Part shown: piece after piece, positions 46,024-55,883 of the stretch
How the letters are laid out: each line of letters starts with the position of its first letter
How positions within the stretch are numbered: the first letter of the stretch is position 1
Assembly: GCA_016787705.1 (NCBI GenBank)
Contig: JAEUTP010000017.1
Location: forward strand, 319,511 to 383,510
Length of the DNA stretch: 64,000 nucleotides
Origin: Bacteroidia bacterium
GTDB lineage: Bacteria > Bacteroidota > Bacteroidia > B-17B0 > Aurantibacillaceae
Reading direction: 5' to 3'
Program-made: the position numbers and the translations under genes
The notes under the pieces: generated by a model
Databases searched by the model: none
What the model was told of the DNA's origin: nothing
Seen by the model: the letters and a program-made list of their open reading frames with translations, nothing else

Positions 46024-46587
46024 TTAGTTAAGCCAAATCTTTGCAAACACCTCATACTTTTGTTTTGAGCCCATTTCTTTTCTTAAAATCGTAATGTTAT
46101 CGCATAAAAAGCTGCCATTTAAAACATAACTCTTCAGATCTTTTATTTTTCTGAAATCTTTATTGGGAACAGAACGGGCAATAGTTAAATGAGGCCGGAA
46201 CGGGTTAGGCTTAAGTAAAAGCTGATCAAGGATCTTATTATTGATCTCACAAATAGGATCGGGATTTTTAAAATCAAGAGCAATCGATTTTTTCTCGCCG
46301 TGATCAAATACAACAAGGCTATTAATTTCTATAGCAAAACTCTTTACGTTTACAAGTGCTTTTTCTACCAGGGGCAAAATTCTGTCTTCAGCACTAAAAT
46401 TCTGTAGCTTAAATAATGAAATGTGTGGCGCGGAATAAAGATTTTCTCTGTTAAGCCCTATTTCATTATGAAGCTTTAACTTTTCGTTTTTTACTTTACT
46501 GCAGATATTCATATCCGGTGATGCAAGAACAAAGTATTCATATGTTTTCTTTTCTTCTGCTTGCACAAATAAATTTAATTGACTCAT
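46024..46587 (-). CDS. 2H phosphoesterase (2'-5' RNA ligase family)
   Basis: 187 residues from the ATG at 46587 (a TTG eight codons earlier is the alternative). Two H-x-S/T-x motifs sit ~80 residues apart, HISLFKL and HLTIARS, the signature of the two-histidine phosphoesterase superfamily (RNA ligase/cyclic phosphodiesterases acting on 2',3'-cyclic ends). It is soluble and cytoplasmic. It lies behind the tRNA-fMet locus on the opposite strand. A TAATTTTG -7-like box is at 46609-46616 on the minus strand. The substrate is not known. Confidence 0.8.
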   Translation of the reverse strand: MSQLNLFVQAEEKKTYEYFVLASPDMNICSKVKNEKLKLHNEIGLNRENLYSAPHISLFKLQNFSAEDRILPLVEKALVNVKSFAIEINSLVVFDHGEKKSIALDFKNPDPICEINNKILDQLLLKPNPFRPHLTIARSVPNKDFRKIKDLKSYVLNGSFLCDNITILRKEMGSKQKYEVFAKIWLN

Positions 46588-46749
46588 GATTTCTTGTTTT
46601 TGGTTAATCAAAATTACTACAAATTAAAGTTAATTGTTGCTACGATTTGTAGTATTAATTTTATGAAAATGTATGGGGAATTCATGCCATGATAAACCTA
46701 GTGGTTGACAGGCATTAAATTGGATATTATTTAATAAAAAACACAGATC

Positions 46750-47256
46750 ATGAAAAAGATAATATTAATACTCAGCATATTTTTCGTTTGTAAAATCAGC
46801 AAGGCGCAAAATCAAAATACAAGTCCTTACCCGCCACCTGTTGTTTCACCGGGTAATCAATTACCAACTCAAAGTGGCCCTCCTTATGACGCTACACCTG
46901 CTACAGGTATGCCTAATTCCAGCTATACTATTAGCACTCCGCCACAAACCATTCTTCCTGATGCTTTTATAATTAAAAATGAAGAATATTCTATAAGTCC
47001 GGCAACTATTACACCTGCTACGCCAACTACCAATACTAAGCCAAAGCAGTTTCAACATTTGCTTTACCAGGATCCGATGAAAACACCAAAAAAACCTAAA
47101 TTAAAAACAACCGGTAATGTAGACGGTTATAATGGAAAATATGTATCAGAAAATAAACAGCCAAAAGGTGATTTTACAAAAAAGAAACATCATTTTAAAA
47201 AATCAAAAAGCTATTCTCAAGAAAAGCAAGGCAAAACCTATGCATCAACAAAATAA
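46750..47256 (+). CDS. Secreted proline/threonine-rich protein of unknown function
   Basis: 168 residues with a signal peptide (ILSIFFVCKISKAQ). The first half of the mature protein is rich in Pro, Thr, Ser (YPPPVVSPGNQ, TPATGMP, ATITPATPTT), the second half in Lys (TKKKHHFKKSKSYSQEKQGK). No fold motif, no cysteine, likely disordered. Such basic, low-complexity tails could touch polysaccharide, DNA or peptidoglycan, but nothing shows which. I do not recognise the family. It ends ten bases from the convergent small gene. Confidence 0.7.
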   Translation: MKKIILILSIFFVCKISKAQNQNTSPYPPPVVSPGNQLPTQSGPPYDATPATGMPNSSYTISTPPQTILPDAFIIKNEEYSISPATITPATPTTNTKPKQFQHLLYQDPMKTPKKPKLKTTGNVDGYNGKYVSENKQPKGDFTKKKHHFKKSKSYSQEKQGKTYASTK

Positions 47257-47266
47257 TTTTTTAAAC

Positions 47267-47500
47267 TTAAATTGGTTTTAATTCTTCTCTTCTTACTTCC
47301 TTGTACAATTTTTTTAAGGCGGCAAGATTTTTTAAAGGATAATCAAAACCAAGGTTAGAATAGAAGAGTGAGCCATCATCTACCAGCACTACCTCAAATT
47401 TATCCCTGTAAAAAACAGTAATACGTTCTTTGCTCTTCTTTTCATTAATTTTAAAACCATAGGTTGCCAGCAAGTTGCTGTTTATTAAAGTATCTTCCAT
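47267..47500 (-). CDS. Small hypothetical protein
   Basis: 77 residues from the ATG at 47500 (an upstream TTG at 47536 would overlap the previous gene). It reads as a small alpha/beta protein (KERITVFYRDKFEVVLVDDGSLFYSNLG). No signal peptide. It starts four bases after the stop of the 131-residue gene, so both belong to one transcript. Family not recognised. Confidence 0.7.
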   Translation of the reverse strand: MEDTLINSNLLATYGFKINEKKSKERITVFYRDKFEVVLVDDGSLFYSNLGFDYPLKNLAALKKLYKEVRREELKPI

Positions 47501-47504
47501 TATA

Positions 47505-47900
47505 TTATAGTATCCCGGCAAAATATTCCGGACCAATTAATTCTAAATGCGTTATTGTTATAAATTGTTTTTTATTAAAAGGCTTGCAAACCAATGCCTG
47601 GTTATCTTCCATATATACATGCACAAAATCAATACTAGCTTTTGTATTAATTTGCTGCAATAATTTTTGTAAGATCACAGCTTTAAATTCAAGATCTTTA
47701 TATTTTATTTTAAATCCGTTTTGGTCAGATGTAAGAGATAGTTGAATGCGTGTATTTACGATTTCAAGCCGGGCACTAAATGTATGTCCAGCACAGGTTT
47801 TCATAATAGTTTCGTAATCTTTTAAGGCCTGATAGGCATATGGGTGCTTTATTCCCATTCTTGGTGGCTTATCTGCCGTTATTTTAAATAAAAGTTCCAT
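47505..47900 (-). CDS. Hypothetical protein, first gene of a two-gene unit
   Basis: 131 residues, soluble, mixed alpha/beta (RLEIVNTRIQLSLTSDQNGFKIKYKDLEFK). No membrane segment or catalytic motif. A TATCTTTG -7-like box lies at 47927-47934 on the minus strand, 26 bases before the ATG. It is followed directly by the 77-residue gene; the pair could form a complex. No family recognised. Confidence 0.7.
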   Translation of the reverse strand: MELLFKITADKPPRMGIKHPYAYQALKDYETIMKTCAGHTFSARLEIVNTRIQLSLTSDQNGFKIKYKDLEFKAVILQKLLQQINTKASIDFVHVYMEDNQALVCKPFNKKQFITITHLELIGPEYFAGIL

Positions 47901-47983
47901 TTTTCTTCCCTTCGTTCTTTATAAAACAAAGATATTAAGAAGAAAAAAGAAACGTGGCTATGAATTGTAGTATTGATTTTAAT

Positions 47984-48640
47984 TTATTCCACATACGGAT
48001 CATCCGTTATAAAAACGGCTTGTTCATCGCTTGCCTGAATAAATAAAACTTTTTGGTGTGGAATCTTTAATTTAAAGTCACTTGATTTATGCCAGCTGGC
48101 TTTGCCTGCTACTTTTAATTTTTCGCCAGCCTCAAGAACCCCTTCCTGCGCACTGAGGTTTAACGAAAAGCCCAACATATTGGTAGTTTTTTCGCCGTGT
48201 TTTACCAAATATTCTTTTAGCTCAGGTGTTGTGCTATTCCAAAAACCTGAATAAAATGTTTCATCCTTTACAATGTATGCTTTTACGCTTTTAGTACTTA
48301 TAATAGCGTAATGTTCACCATCAAATAAAACCACATCGCTTGCTTTTTCTTCATCAATATCAATGTAATTTCTAAATGTGTCTCTGCTCGAATTAGCGTC
48401 TTTTACAATCACATGATAGTAAACACATTTGCGCTTAGAGAGTGGGGCTGTCATAACCCTTCCTGAAAAAACAACTTTGCCACTAATGCTTACCGTTTCA
48501 CCATCTTTTACCTCACTTAATTTTTTTCGGGGCGTTTTAGAAATGGTATTGCTTACAACAGCCTGCCTGCTAAAAAATAAATAGTTAAGTATGAGCCCAA
48601 GCAGCACTATGCTTATTACAATGATGGGAAAGTTATCCAT
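47984..48640 (-). CDS. GIDE/MUL1-like membrane protein
   Basis: 218 residues from the ATG at 48640. One N-terminal membrane helix (FPIIVISIVLLGLILNYLFF) is followed by a soluble domain of a kind seen in the GIDE (MULAN-type) family: DGETVSISGKVVF, LSKRKCVYYHVIVKD, VVLFDGEHYAIIS, GEKLKVAGKA. No RING finger is present. Bacterial GIDE-domain proteins are membrane-anchored with unknown function; some sit in predicted stress or defence contexts, which is not the case here. Assignment is moderate. Confidence 0.5.
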   Translation of the reverse strand: MDNFPIIVISIVLLGLILNYLFFSRQAVVSNTISKTPRKKLSEVKDGETVSISGKVVFSGRVMTAPLSKRKCVYYHVIVKDANSSRDTFRNYIDIDEEKASDVVLFDGEHYAIISTKSVKAYIVKDETFYSGFWNSTTPELKEYLVKHGEKTTNMLGFSLNLSAQEGVLEAGEKLKVAGKASWHKSSDFKLKIPHQKVLFIQASDEQAVFITDDPYVE

Positions 48641-48712
48641 TAAATGGTTGCTAATTAGCGGCAAGATATAAATTTATCTATAAAATATAATTATTTGCAC
48701 TTATCTTTGAGT

Positions 48713-49072
48713 ATGCCTGAAATAGCTGAACCAGAAATAAAAGAAGAAATAAAAACGTTGGAGAGCGAAGAGCGCCAAACTATTGTGCATTGTAAGCTTG
48801 GCGATAATGAAGAGTATGCTTATCGTATTTGGCCAAGCACATTTTTAATTGAGCACGATACCGGCAGACGAGCAAAATTAATCACGGCTTACAATATTTC
48901 GTTTGCACCGCAATGGACTATTAATGATGGTAAAGGCTTTACTTTAATTTTTGAAGGATTAAGCAAAGGCTGTTCTAAATTTGATCTTAAAGAGATCATT
49001 CCACAGGATGGAGGTTTCGAGGTATTGAATATACCCCGTAATAATACTGATGTGTACCAGGTAAGTTTTTAA
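48713..49072 (+). CDS. Hypothetical protein
   Basis: 119 residues from the ATG at 48713, which follows a TATCTTTG box (48702-48709) by three bases. An acidic N-terminal stretch (EIAEPEIKEEIKTLESEE) precedes a beta-rich domain with YAYRIWPSTFLIEHDTGRRAKLI and WTINDGKGFTLIFEGL. Soluble, no signal. It lies 20 bases before the hydrolase gene on the same strand and may share its transcript. Family not recognised. Confidence 0.7.
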   Translation: MPEIAEPEIKEEIKTLESEERQTIVHCKLGDNEEYAYRIWPSTFLIEHDTGRRAKLITAYNISFAPQWTINDGKGFTLIFEGLSKGCSKFDLKEIIPQDGGFEVLNIPRNNTDVYQVSF

Positions 49073-49092
49073 TTACAATTAAAAAAACGCTG

Positions 49093-49893
49093 ATGAGAAA
49101 ATTTCTCATAAACACATTAAAGGTTGTAGCTATACTTTACATTGCTATTTGTGTTTTTCTTTTTTTCTTCCAGGAAAATCTGATCTTTCACCCACAAAAA
49201 CTGGCAAAGAATTTTAAGTTTGAATTTGAACGTAAATTCGAGGAGCTGAATATAAAAACGGAGGAAAAGATCACATTAAATGGTTTGTTATTTAAAGCAG
49301 ATAGTTCTAAAGGTTTAATATTTTATCTGCATGGTAATAGCGGTTCGTTAAAAGGCTATGGTAATATTGCCAAACATTATAATAGCAGGCATTATGATAT
49401 TTTTATGGTTGATTACCGTGGTTTTGGAAAAAGCGATGGCGATATTAATGGCGGCGAAGAGCAAGTGTTTAAAGACATACAAACGGTATACGATACTTTA
49501 AAATTAAGATATAATGAAAATAAGATCGTTGTTATAGGTTATTCAATTGGTACCGGGCCGGCAACAAAGCTGGCAGCTACCAATAATCCCAAACAGTTAA
49601 TTTTACAGGCGCCCTATTTTAGTTTAATTGATATGATGAAGCATGAATATCCCGGTATACCAACATTTATTTTAAATTATAAATTCCAAACCAATAAATA
49701 CATTTGCGAATGTAAAATGCCTGTTACTATTTTTCATGGCGATAAAGATGAGGTTATTTATTATAATTCATCTGTACAATTAAGAGCCTTATGCAAAGCG
49801 GCAGACAAGCTTATTACCTTATCCGGCTCAGGGCATAATGGCATTAATGAAAACCCCGGTTATTTAAAAGAACTGGATGTGATCTTAAAATAA
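49093..49893 (+). CDS. Membrane-anchored alpha/beta hydrolase (BEM46/ABHD13-like)
   Basis: 266 residues. An N-terminal helix (INTLKVVAILYIAICVFLFFF) anchors a hydrolase domain with HGNSG oxyanion motif, nucleophile Ser151 in GYSIGTG, Asp219 in HGDKDEV and His248 in GSGHNG. Strand FHPQ near residue 34 and DYRGFGKS match the BEM46/ABHD13 group, serine hydrolases of unknown natural substrate. Located in the inner membrane, domain side not certain. Triad complete. Confidence 0.9.
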   Translation: MRKFLINTLKVVAILYIAICVFLFFFQENLIFHPQKLAKNFKFEFERKFEELNIKTEEKITLNGLLFKADSSKGLIFYLHGNSGSLKGYGNIAKHYNSRHYDIFMVDYRGFGKSDGDINGGEEQVFKDIQTVYDTLKLRYNENKIVVIGYSIGTGPATKLAATNNPKQLILQAPYFSLIDMMKHEYPGIPTFILNYKFQTNKYICECKMPVTIFHGDKDEVIYYNSSVQLRALCKAADKLITLSGSGHNGINENPGYLKELDVILK

Positions 49894-49905
49894 GATATAA
49901 TACAG

Positions 49906-51675
49906 TTAATTATCCTTCAACATTAACTCTCTTATTAATTTTACAGGCGCGCTGCCATAGCTTAAGAATTTTTCGTGAAAAGCTTTTAAATTAAATTTAT
50001 CACCCTGTTTTTTCTTAAGTTCTTCGCGTAGGTCGTAAATTTCGCTATAACCTGTAAAGTACGAGCAAAGCTGTACCTGGCTTAACGAAGCGCGTTTCCA
50101 TTTTCCTTCGGCCTCTGCTTTTTGTTGAAAAGCATCGTTCATTAAAAAATTCAAAGCTTCTTCTTTACTTAAATTTTTTGTGTGAATGCTGTAGTCTAAA
50201 ATGGTGTTACAGGTGCTTCGTAAATTCCATTTATAATACATCAACCACATTTCTGGTGTTGCAGTTGTTGCACCTTCTTCAGCTCCATAACCATTCTCTA
50301 ACATCATTAATTCGGTATACACGGCCCAACCTTCAACCATTGCGCCATTGCCAAAAATAGATTTAATAATGCTGGGCGATTGATTAGAATAAACCAATTG
50401 GGTGTAATGCCCCGGAATAGCTTCGTGTATATTTAAGATCTGTAAAATATAGTGATTGTATTCGCGTAAATAGCTTTCAATACGTGCTTTATCCCATCCG
50501 CCAAAACTACCGACGTTATAATATGTATTACCGTTTTTATCATATGGCCCCGGAGAAGAAATAGAGGCTCCTGCCGTACCGGCCATATAGGCAGGTTCTT
50601 TTCTTACTACCAAAGGCTTTGTAGGATCGAGGGCGATAAGATTTTTTTTATTGATGAATGCCACCAATTCAGGAATTTGTTTTTCTATCGCAGCCTGAAA
50701 TGAATCAGACTTAACGTGTTTTGCCGATAATACATCTATCATTTCACGAATGGCAAGCATATTGTCTTCCGGCATTTTTTTATCCTTTAAATAGTTTGGC
50801 CAAAGTTGTTTTGTAATGGCAAACATTTTTTCGTGCAATTCTTTTTTATGCTGCAGGGCTTTATCAAAGATTTGTTCGGCCGTGTAGCCTGACATGATAT
50901 CAAATTCGAATTTCTTTTTGTACAGTTCTTTGCCAATACGAAAGCTACTTGCTTGTTTATTATCTAATTGTTTTAACCAGCTGGCATAATCTGTTATTGC
51001 TTTAATAGCTTCTGTTGCGCGCGCTTTTAGTTCTACTTTTTTCTCATCACTTAGTTTTGACTTTGTTAAGGCTTCACTAAGGTCGGTACTGAATACCGAT
51101 ACGCCACCAATGTTTTGATCAATGGCTAATTGCGTATGCTCTGCCGTTGGATTTTTAATATTTTGTTTTGCGGCCTCATAATATGCAGGAATATGGGCCA
51201 TCTTTAAATAAAAATTCTTTAAGCGCACGTCTAACGAATCGTAATTGTTTGCCAGCATTTCGGCAAACTCACCACAAATATTATAGGAGGCAGGATTCCA
51301 TTCATAAGATTTAAAAGTATTGACCGACCAGTCTGTTTCTTTAAAAGAATTCTCGAGCATAAAATAATCTGTTTTATTATTATCAGATAATTTATTAAGA
51401 TCAAAGCTCTTTAGTGAATCCAAATTAGCTTTGGCAAATGCCAATAGTTTTTCTCTATTTTGTTTATTTGGAATAGTTAAGATGCTATCGTACTTATGAT
51501 ATCCGATACCCGAAGCCCAACCCGGGTATAATTTCCAAAGCGCCTCAACAAAATTTTCTTTGTATGTATCAAAATGTGCATTTTGATCAGGATTAGTTGT
51601 TATTTCAGTTGCGGTTTCTTTATTTTCACAGGAAAAAAAGTATAAACAGCCAATAATAAAAATTAGTTTTTTCAT
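49906..51675 (-). CDS. DUF885 lipoprotein, putative metallopeptidase
   Basis: 589 residues from the ATG at 51675, which gives a lipobox LYFFSC (Cys16); 16 further codons are open upstream without family match. The DUF885 signature is HEAIPGHYTQL (His417, Glu418, His423) with EGWAVYTELMM downstream, giving a zinc-peptidase-like HExxxxH pattern. Length is normal for the family, which includes proposed carboxypeptidase-type peptidases. Anchored to an envelope membrane. It ends 12 bases from the hydrolase stop, convergent. Confidence 0.88.
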   Translation of the reverse strand: MKKLIFIIGCLYFFSCENKETATEITTNPDQNAHFDTYKENFVEALWKLYPGWASGIGYHKYDSILTIPNKQNREKLLAFAKANLDSLKSFDLNKLSDNNKTDYFMLENSFKETDWSVNTFKSYEWNPASYNICGEFAEMLANNYDSLDVRLKNFYLKMAHIPAYYEAAKQNIKNPTAEHTQLAIDQNIGGVSVFSTDLSEALTKSKLSDEKKVELKARATEAIKAITDYASWLKQLDNKQASSFRIGKELYKKKFEFDIMSGYTAEQIFDKALQHKKELHEKMFAITKQLWPNYLKDKKMPEDNMLAIREMIDVLSAKHVKSDSFQAAIEKQIPELVAFINKKNLIALDPTKPLVVRKEPAYMAGTAGASISSPGPYDKNGNTYYNVGSFGGWDKARIESYLREYNHYILQILNIHEAIPGHYTQLVYSNQSPSIIKSIFGNGAMVEGWAVYTELMMLENGYGAEEGATTATPEMWLMYYKWNLRSTCNTILDYSIHTKNLSKEEALNFLMNDAFQQKAEAEGKWKRASLSQVQLCSYFTGYSEIYDLREELKKKQGDKFNLKAFHEKFLSYGSAPVKLIRELMLKDN

Positions 51676-51915
51676 AAAAGGAGATAGATCATAAATGTAA
51701 TAAAAAGAAAGTTGCAAATCCATCTAAACGTAACTAAACAAAGTTTATTGGTTTCTTTTTGGTACGATATATTATGGTTTTTTAGTTTAGAGTTGACTTG
51801 CCATATTAATTGAGAGAGTTTTTGCCTTATAATTACTTAATGATGGTGTTTTTACTTCGCATACTATAAATCATAGCAATAAACATCTATAGAATGAAGT
51901 AACTTTGAATTGTAA

Positions 51916-52173
51916 ATGAATAAAGAAGAATTTATAGAATTAAATTTTGAAGATAAAACTGAGTTTCTTTGGAAGTATGCTGAGCTAGTTTCTGAGAAAG
52001 CATATTATGAGTGTAACATCACTCTTTTTTTGTTAGATAGTTTTTATGTAGAGGTTTTTTATAACCGCGTTTTAAATGAAATTGTGGGTATTGAGATACA
52101 AGAGAATGATCAGATACTTTATGAATATGTAAAAGATCTTAACCTGGATGAAATAGTAAAACTGCTTCACTAA
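51916..52173 (+). CDS. Small hypothetical protein
   Basis: 85 residues, acidic, soluble; helix-strand mix (FVEVFYNR-type strand: SFYVEVFYNRVLNEIVGIEIQEN). A TAACTTTG -7-like box lies at 51900-51907, eight bases before the ATG. Its end overlaps the last four bases of the convergent TonB receptor gene. It is near the end of a 240-base gap (51676-51915) in which nothing else is seen. Family not recognised. Confidence 0.6.
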   Translation: MNKEEFIELNFEDKTEFLWKYAELVSEKAYYECNITLFLLDSFYVEVFYNRVLNEIVGIEIQENDQILYEYVKDLNLDEIVKLLH

Positions 52174-55040
52174 AATCCACCACCGCCGCCATTATTATTT
52201 CTTGAGGGGCGTTCCGGCATGCCCGGCATGTTTTTCATCGGATCTTCTTCCAATTCAGATTTAGGTTGTGTACCGCTTTTAAATTTCTTAAATGTATAAG
52301 TAAGCGTGAACATAAAATAACGTTTTAAAACGGTTGTATTATAATCTTCAGTATAATTGCCGGTAACAGTTCTTCCAATAATGCGGTTTTGATTTAAAAT
52401 ATCAAATACCGAAACTTTTGCTTCTAAAGACCTGTCTTTAAAAAATTTATATCCTGCATAAGCATTCCATAAAAAATATTGCTGGTTGTAACTTTGGCTT
52501 AAACCGCTGTACATAGTGTACACCACATCAGTGTTAATAACAAAGCCATCTAAAAATATCCAGTTTAATTTAAATGTTGTTGCCTGTATTATATAATTAT
52601 TATCTGATTGTTTTTGTACTGAGTTTTTTACAATATTATAATTACCATTATAACCAAATGAAAAATCAAGATTCTTACTTACATTACTTCCAATATATGC
52701 ACCGCCATTTAACGCGTAATTATCTGATATATTCAATACGTTATAAATAAGTGAGGGTGTATGGTTATAAGTTACACCGGCATTTACATTTAAATTACTT
52801 TTTATTGCAACCACAGGAAAACCATAAACAAAAAAGGCACGGGCCGTATAATAACCGTTTAAATTTACAGGTTTTGTAAGCTGACTTCCCGCTTTTACAA
52901 GGTAGCCTTGAATTAACGAATCGGAAGCAAGAATATAAGTGGCATTGCTTATATAATTATTTGTATAACCGGCATTCATAAATAACATAGCGTTGCGTGA
53001 TGTTTTTGCATTAAAGCCACCATACCGAATGTTTAAATTATTCTCGAATGTTTGATTAAGCCCGGGGTTACCTGTTTTTACCTGTAATGGGTTGGATACA
53101 TCGGCTACATTTTGTAATTGTGAAACAGACGGAATGTTTGTTGAGCTGCGGTAATTGATTCTTAAATTTTTTGCTTTACTGAATTTATAATTTAACCTGG
53201 CATTTGGTAAAATATTTTGGAAATTTCTACTTACTTTAAAGTCTAAAGGAAAAGTTTGTTCACCGTTTAATGTGGATTGCTGAGCATCTAAACCAAAACT
53301 TAAGTTGAGTTTTTCTTTTTGATATTTATAACTTAAGCCACCTTTTTGGCTTTGGTAGATGTTATTGTATTTGTTAGATAAGGCGCTGTTAAAATCAATG
53401 TAATCGCTCGCAAGCGAATCAAAATCGCGTGTTTCTTTATTTGATAAAGCTTCGGTATAAGAAGGGTTATAGCTGATCTGAAGTTGAGCGTTCTTACTCA
53501 GGGGTTCAGTATAAGAAAGGTTGCCCGATATTTTTTTACTGTTGCTGTAGGTTATAAATGTTTGATCAAGACCAGAGCTTAGTGTATCGTCATAAATATT
53601 TTGCGATACATAAGTGCCATCATTATTTTTTTCGGTTAATTGTGTGTTAAAACTTAGCGAAATGCTTCTGCCTTTTTTTGCAAACTTGTGCTGGTACATT
53701 AAAAAGTTTGAAAAATCATAACCAATATTATCAATACCTGAGCGGGTATTTGTAGTGCTTAAAAATTTATTATCGTAAATAATATTGCTGGCCGATAAAT
53801 TACTTTTTGCTGAATTGTTTTGAAAACTCAGACTGGGGGAGAGTATTATTTTATTGGCAGAATCAATATTATATTCTAATCTTAAATTGGCCCTGTGATT
53901 TTGGTTTATTACACGATCATCATTAAATTGTTTATACATGAGGCTATTATCTGTAAAATAATTCCGTGTTATTTCCGAACGATTTTTATTATCAGTATAA
54001 TTAAAAAAGTAACTACCTGAAACAGTTATTTTTTTGCCCCATGCATCGCTATAATTCAAGCCTGCTGCTTGTGTAGCCGTATTACCATTTTGCGGCGATA
54101 CCATTAATGACGACTCACCGGAATTGCCCCCGCGACCACCACCACCAAAACCTCTGCCGCCAGAGCCGCCTGAATTGCTCATTGCACCAGTTATATCGGC
54201 AGTGCTAAAATTTTGCTGGTTAATATTATTTGAAAGTAATAATAGCGATATCCTGCGTTGGCTGTTAAAACTATTAATGGTCGCACCGCCGTTATATCTT
54301 TCGTCGCTGCCATAACCACCGTAAACTTTTCCAAAAGTGCCAATATTCTTTCCTTTTTTTGTAACCAGATTTATCGTTTTTTGTTCATTACCATCGCTAA
54401 AACCGGTAAAAGCAGATTGGTCACTCATTTTATCAAAGATCTCAACTTTATCAATAATATCGGCCGGTAAATTTTTTAATGCGGCGTTGGCGTCATCGCC
54501 AAAAAAAGGTTTACCGTCTACTAAAACTTTTTGTACACTTTCTCCATTCACTTTTACACCGGTATTATCAGAAGTAACGCCGGGCATTTTTTTTATGAGG
54601 TCTTCGGCATTGGCATCCGGATTGGTTTTAAAACTATCCGTATTAAATTGTGTTGTATCTCCCTTTTGCTCGCCTCGTATTTGTGTTGTTTTAACTTCAA
54701 CTTCTGCAAGTGTTTTAGTTGTTTCTTTTAAATTGAGTTTCCCTAAATTTAATGCTTCGTTAGCAGTTGTAATTGTTTTAAAAATATTGCCATAACCTAA
54801 ATAAGAAAATTTTAAAATATATATTTTCCCACTTTCCAGCAAAACATTAAAATTTCCTTCCATATCAGTTGTGCTACCCTTTACAAATACGGAGTCGGGA
54901 GTGGTTATTTTAATAATTACTCCCGGAATAGCTTCTCCTGTTTTATCCTGTACTTTGCCGGATACAGGGGTTTGAGAAAATACACCTATAGCGCAAATAA
55001 ACATAAAACAAAAGAAAAAATATTTTAGTTTAAAAGGCAT
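52170..55040 (-). CDS. TonB-dependent receptor / outer-membrane beta-barrel family protein
   Basis: 956 residues: signal peptide (ICAIGVFSQ), CarboxypepD-regulatory domain (~23-105, GKVQDKTGEAIPGVIIKI), plug (~125-230, MPGVTSDNTGVKVNGESVQKVLVDGKPFFGDD) and a barrel of the OMP_b-brl_3 type. A Gly-rich loop (~285-310) and a Pro/Gly-rich tail ending in GGGGGF are disordered additions. No TonB-box partner or SusD. The histidine kinase and LytTR regulator upstream are on the same strand with a 102-base gap, which suggests co-regulation. Substrate unknown. Confidence 0.88.
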   Translation of the reverse strand: MPFKLKYFFFCFMFICAIGVFSQTPVSGKVQDKTGEAIPGVIIKITTPDSVFVKGSTTDMEGNFNVLLESGKIYILKFSYLGYGNIFKTITTANEALNLGKLNLKETTKTLAEVEVKTTQIRGEQKGDTTQFNTDSFKTNPDANAEDLIKKMPGVTSDNTGVKVNGESVQKVLVDGKPFFGDDANAALKNLPADIIDKVEIFDKMSDQSAFTGFSDGNEQKTINLVTKKGKNIGTFGKVYGGYGSDERYNGGATINSFNSQRRISLLLLSNNINQQNFSTADITGAMSNSGGSGGRGFGGGGRGGNSGESSLMVSPQNGNTATQAAGLNYSDAWGKKITVSGSYFFNYTDNKNRSEITRNYFTDNSLMYKQFNDDRVINQNHRANLRLEYNIDSANKIILSPSLSFQNNSAKSNLSASNIIYDNKFLSTTNTRSGIDNIGYDFSNFLMYQHKFAKKGRSISLSFNTQLTEKNNDGTYVSQNIYDDTLSSGLDQTFITYSNSKKISGNLSYTEPLSKNAQLQISYNPSYTEALSNKETRDFDSLASDYIDFNSALSNKYNNIYQSQKGGLSYKYQKEKLNLSFGLDAQQSTLNGEQTFPLDFKVSRNFQNILPNARLNYKFSKAKNLRINYRSSTNIPSVSQLQNVADVSNPLQVKTGNPGLNQTFENNLNIRYGGFNAKTSRNAMLFMNAGYTNNYISNATYILASDSLIQGYLVKAGSQLTKPVNLNGYYTARAFFVYGFPVVAIKSNLNVNAGVTYNHTPSLIYNVLNISDNYALNGGAYIGSNVSKNLDFSFGYNGNYNIVKNSVQKQSDNNYIIQATTFKLNWIFLDGFVINTDVVYTMYSGLSQSYNQQYFLWNAYAGYKFFKDRSLEAKVSVFDILNQNRIIGRTVTGNYTEDYNTTVLKRYFMFTLTYTFKKFKSGTQPKSELEEDPMKNMPGMPERPSRNNNGGGGGF

Positions 55041-55142
55041 TTGCTTATTTGAAGGCTAAATTAATTTGTTTTTATTTATTTGCCGGTATTAAAAAGAAAT
55101 ACCCTGTTTATCTATAGAGGAATTAAACGATCTTATAGATAT

Positions 55143-55862
55143 TTAACGGAAAGATTTATTTTCTATAAATTCCTGGAATTTAGTTTTATATTGCTCGGCA
55201 ATGGTAATTCTTTCTTTATTAATAACAACCTGGCTTCTTTCAACCGATTCAATTTTATCTAAAGCAATAATAAAAGATCGGTGTACACGCATAAATTTTT
55301 CTTCAGCTAATTCCTGTTCAAGTGTTTTTAAACTCATTAACGTTAATACAGGCTTAGGTTGAGTGTTTAGCCATATCTTAATATAATCTTTTAAGCCTTC
55401 AAAATAATAAACCTCATTTAAATTTATTTTCACCTGTTTATATTCTGATTTAACGAATATGAAATTATCATTTGTAATACCCGATTTTTTTTCTTCAGTT
55501 TTGGTAATACGATCCTGTGCTTTATTGGCTGCCTTTAAAAACTCCTGATAATTAAAAGGCTTTAAAAGATAATCAATAGCATCTACCTTAAAACCATCAA
55601 AAGCATATTCTTTAAAAGCAGTTGTAAAAATAACTTTTGTGTCGGTAGAAAGCGTTTTACTAAAATCTATTCCGTTAAGGTCAGGCATTTGTATGTCAGA
55701 AAATACAAGGTCTATTTTTTGTGTATTCATGATCTGCAAAGCTTCAAGGGCACTATGGCATTTAGCTTTCAATTCTAAAAAAGGAGTTTTGTTTACGTAA
55801 CCTTCAACAAGTTCGAGTGCGAGCGGTTCGTCATCAATAATTATACAGCTTATTTTTCGCAT
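55143..55862 (-). CDS. LytTR-family response regulator
   Basis: 239 residues: receiver domain with Asp10, Asp11, phospho-acceptor Asp56 (FSDIQMPDLNG), Thr/Lys of the switch (FTTAF, LLKPF), and a LytTR DNA-binding domain (~140-239, FIFVKSEYKQVKI...YYFEGLKDYIKIW, RVHRSFIIALDKIES). The cognate kinase gene ends 21 bases before its start. It likely controls the downstream TonB receptor or envelope genes. Confidence 0.95.
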   Translation of the reverse strand: MRKISCIIIDDEPLALELVEGYVNKTPFLELKAKCHSALEALQIMNTQKIDLVFSDIQMPDLNGIDFSKTLSTDTKVIFTTAFKEYAFDGFKVDAIDYLLKPFNYQEFLKAANKAQDRITKTEEKKSGITNDNFIFVKSEYKQVKINLNEVYYFEGLKDYIKIWLNTQPKPVLTLMSLKTLEQELAEEKFMRVHRSFIIALDKIESVERSQVVINKERITIAEQYKTKFQEFIENKSFR

Positions 55863-55883
55863 TTATTTTTCTCTAATTTACTT

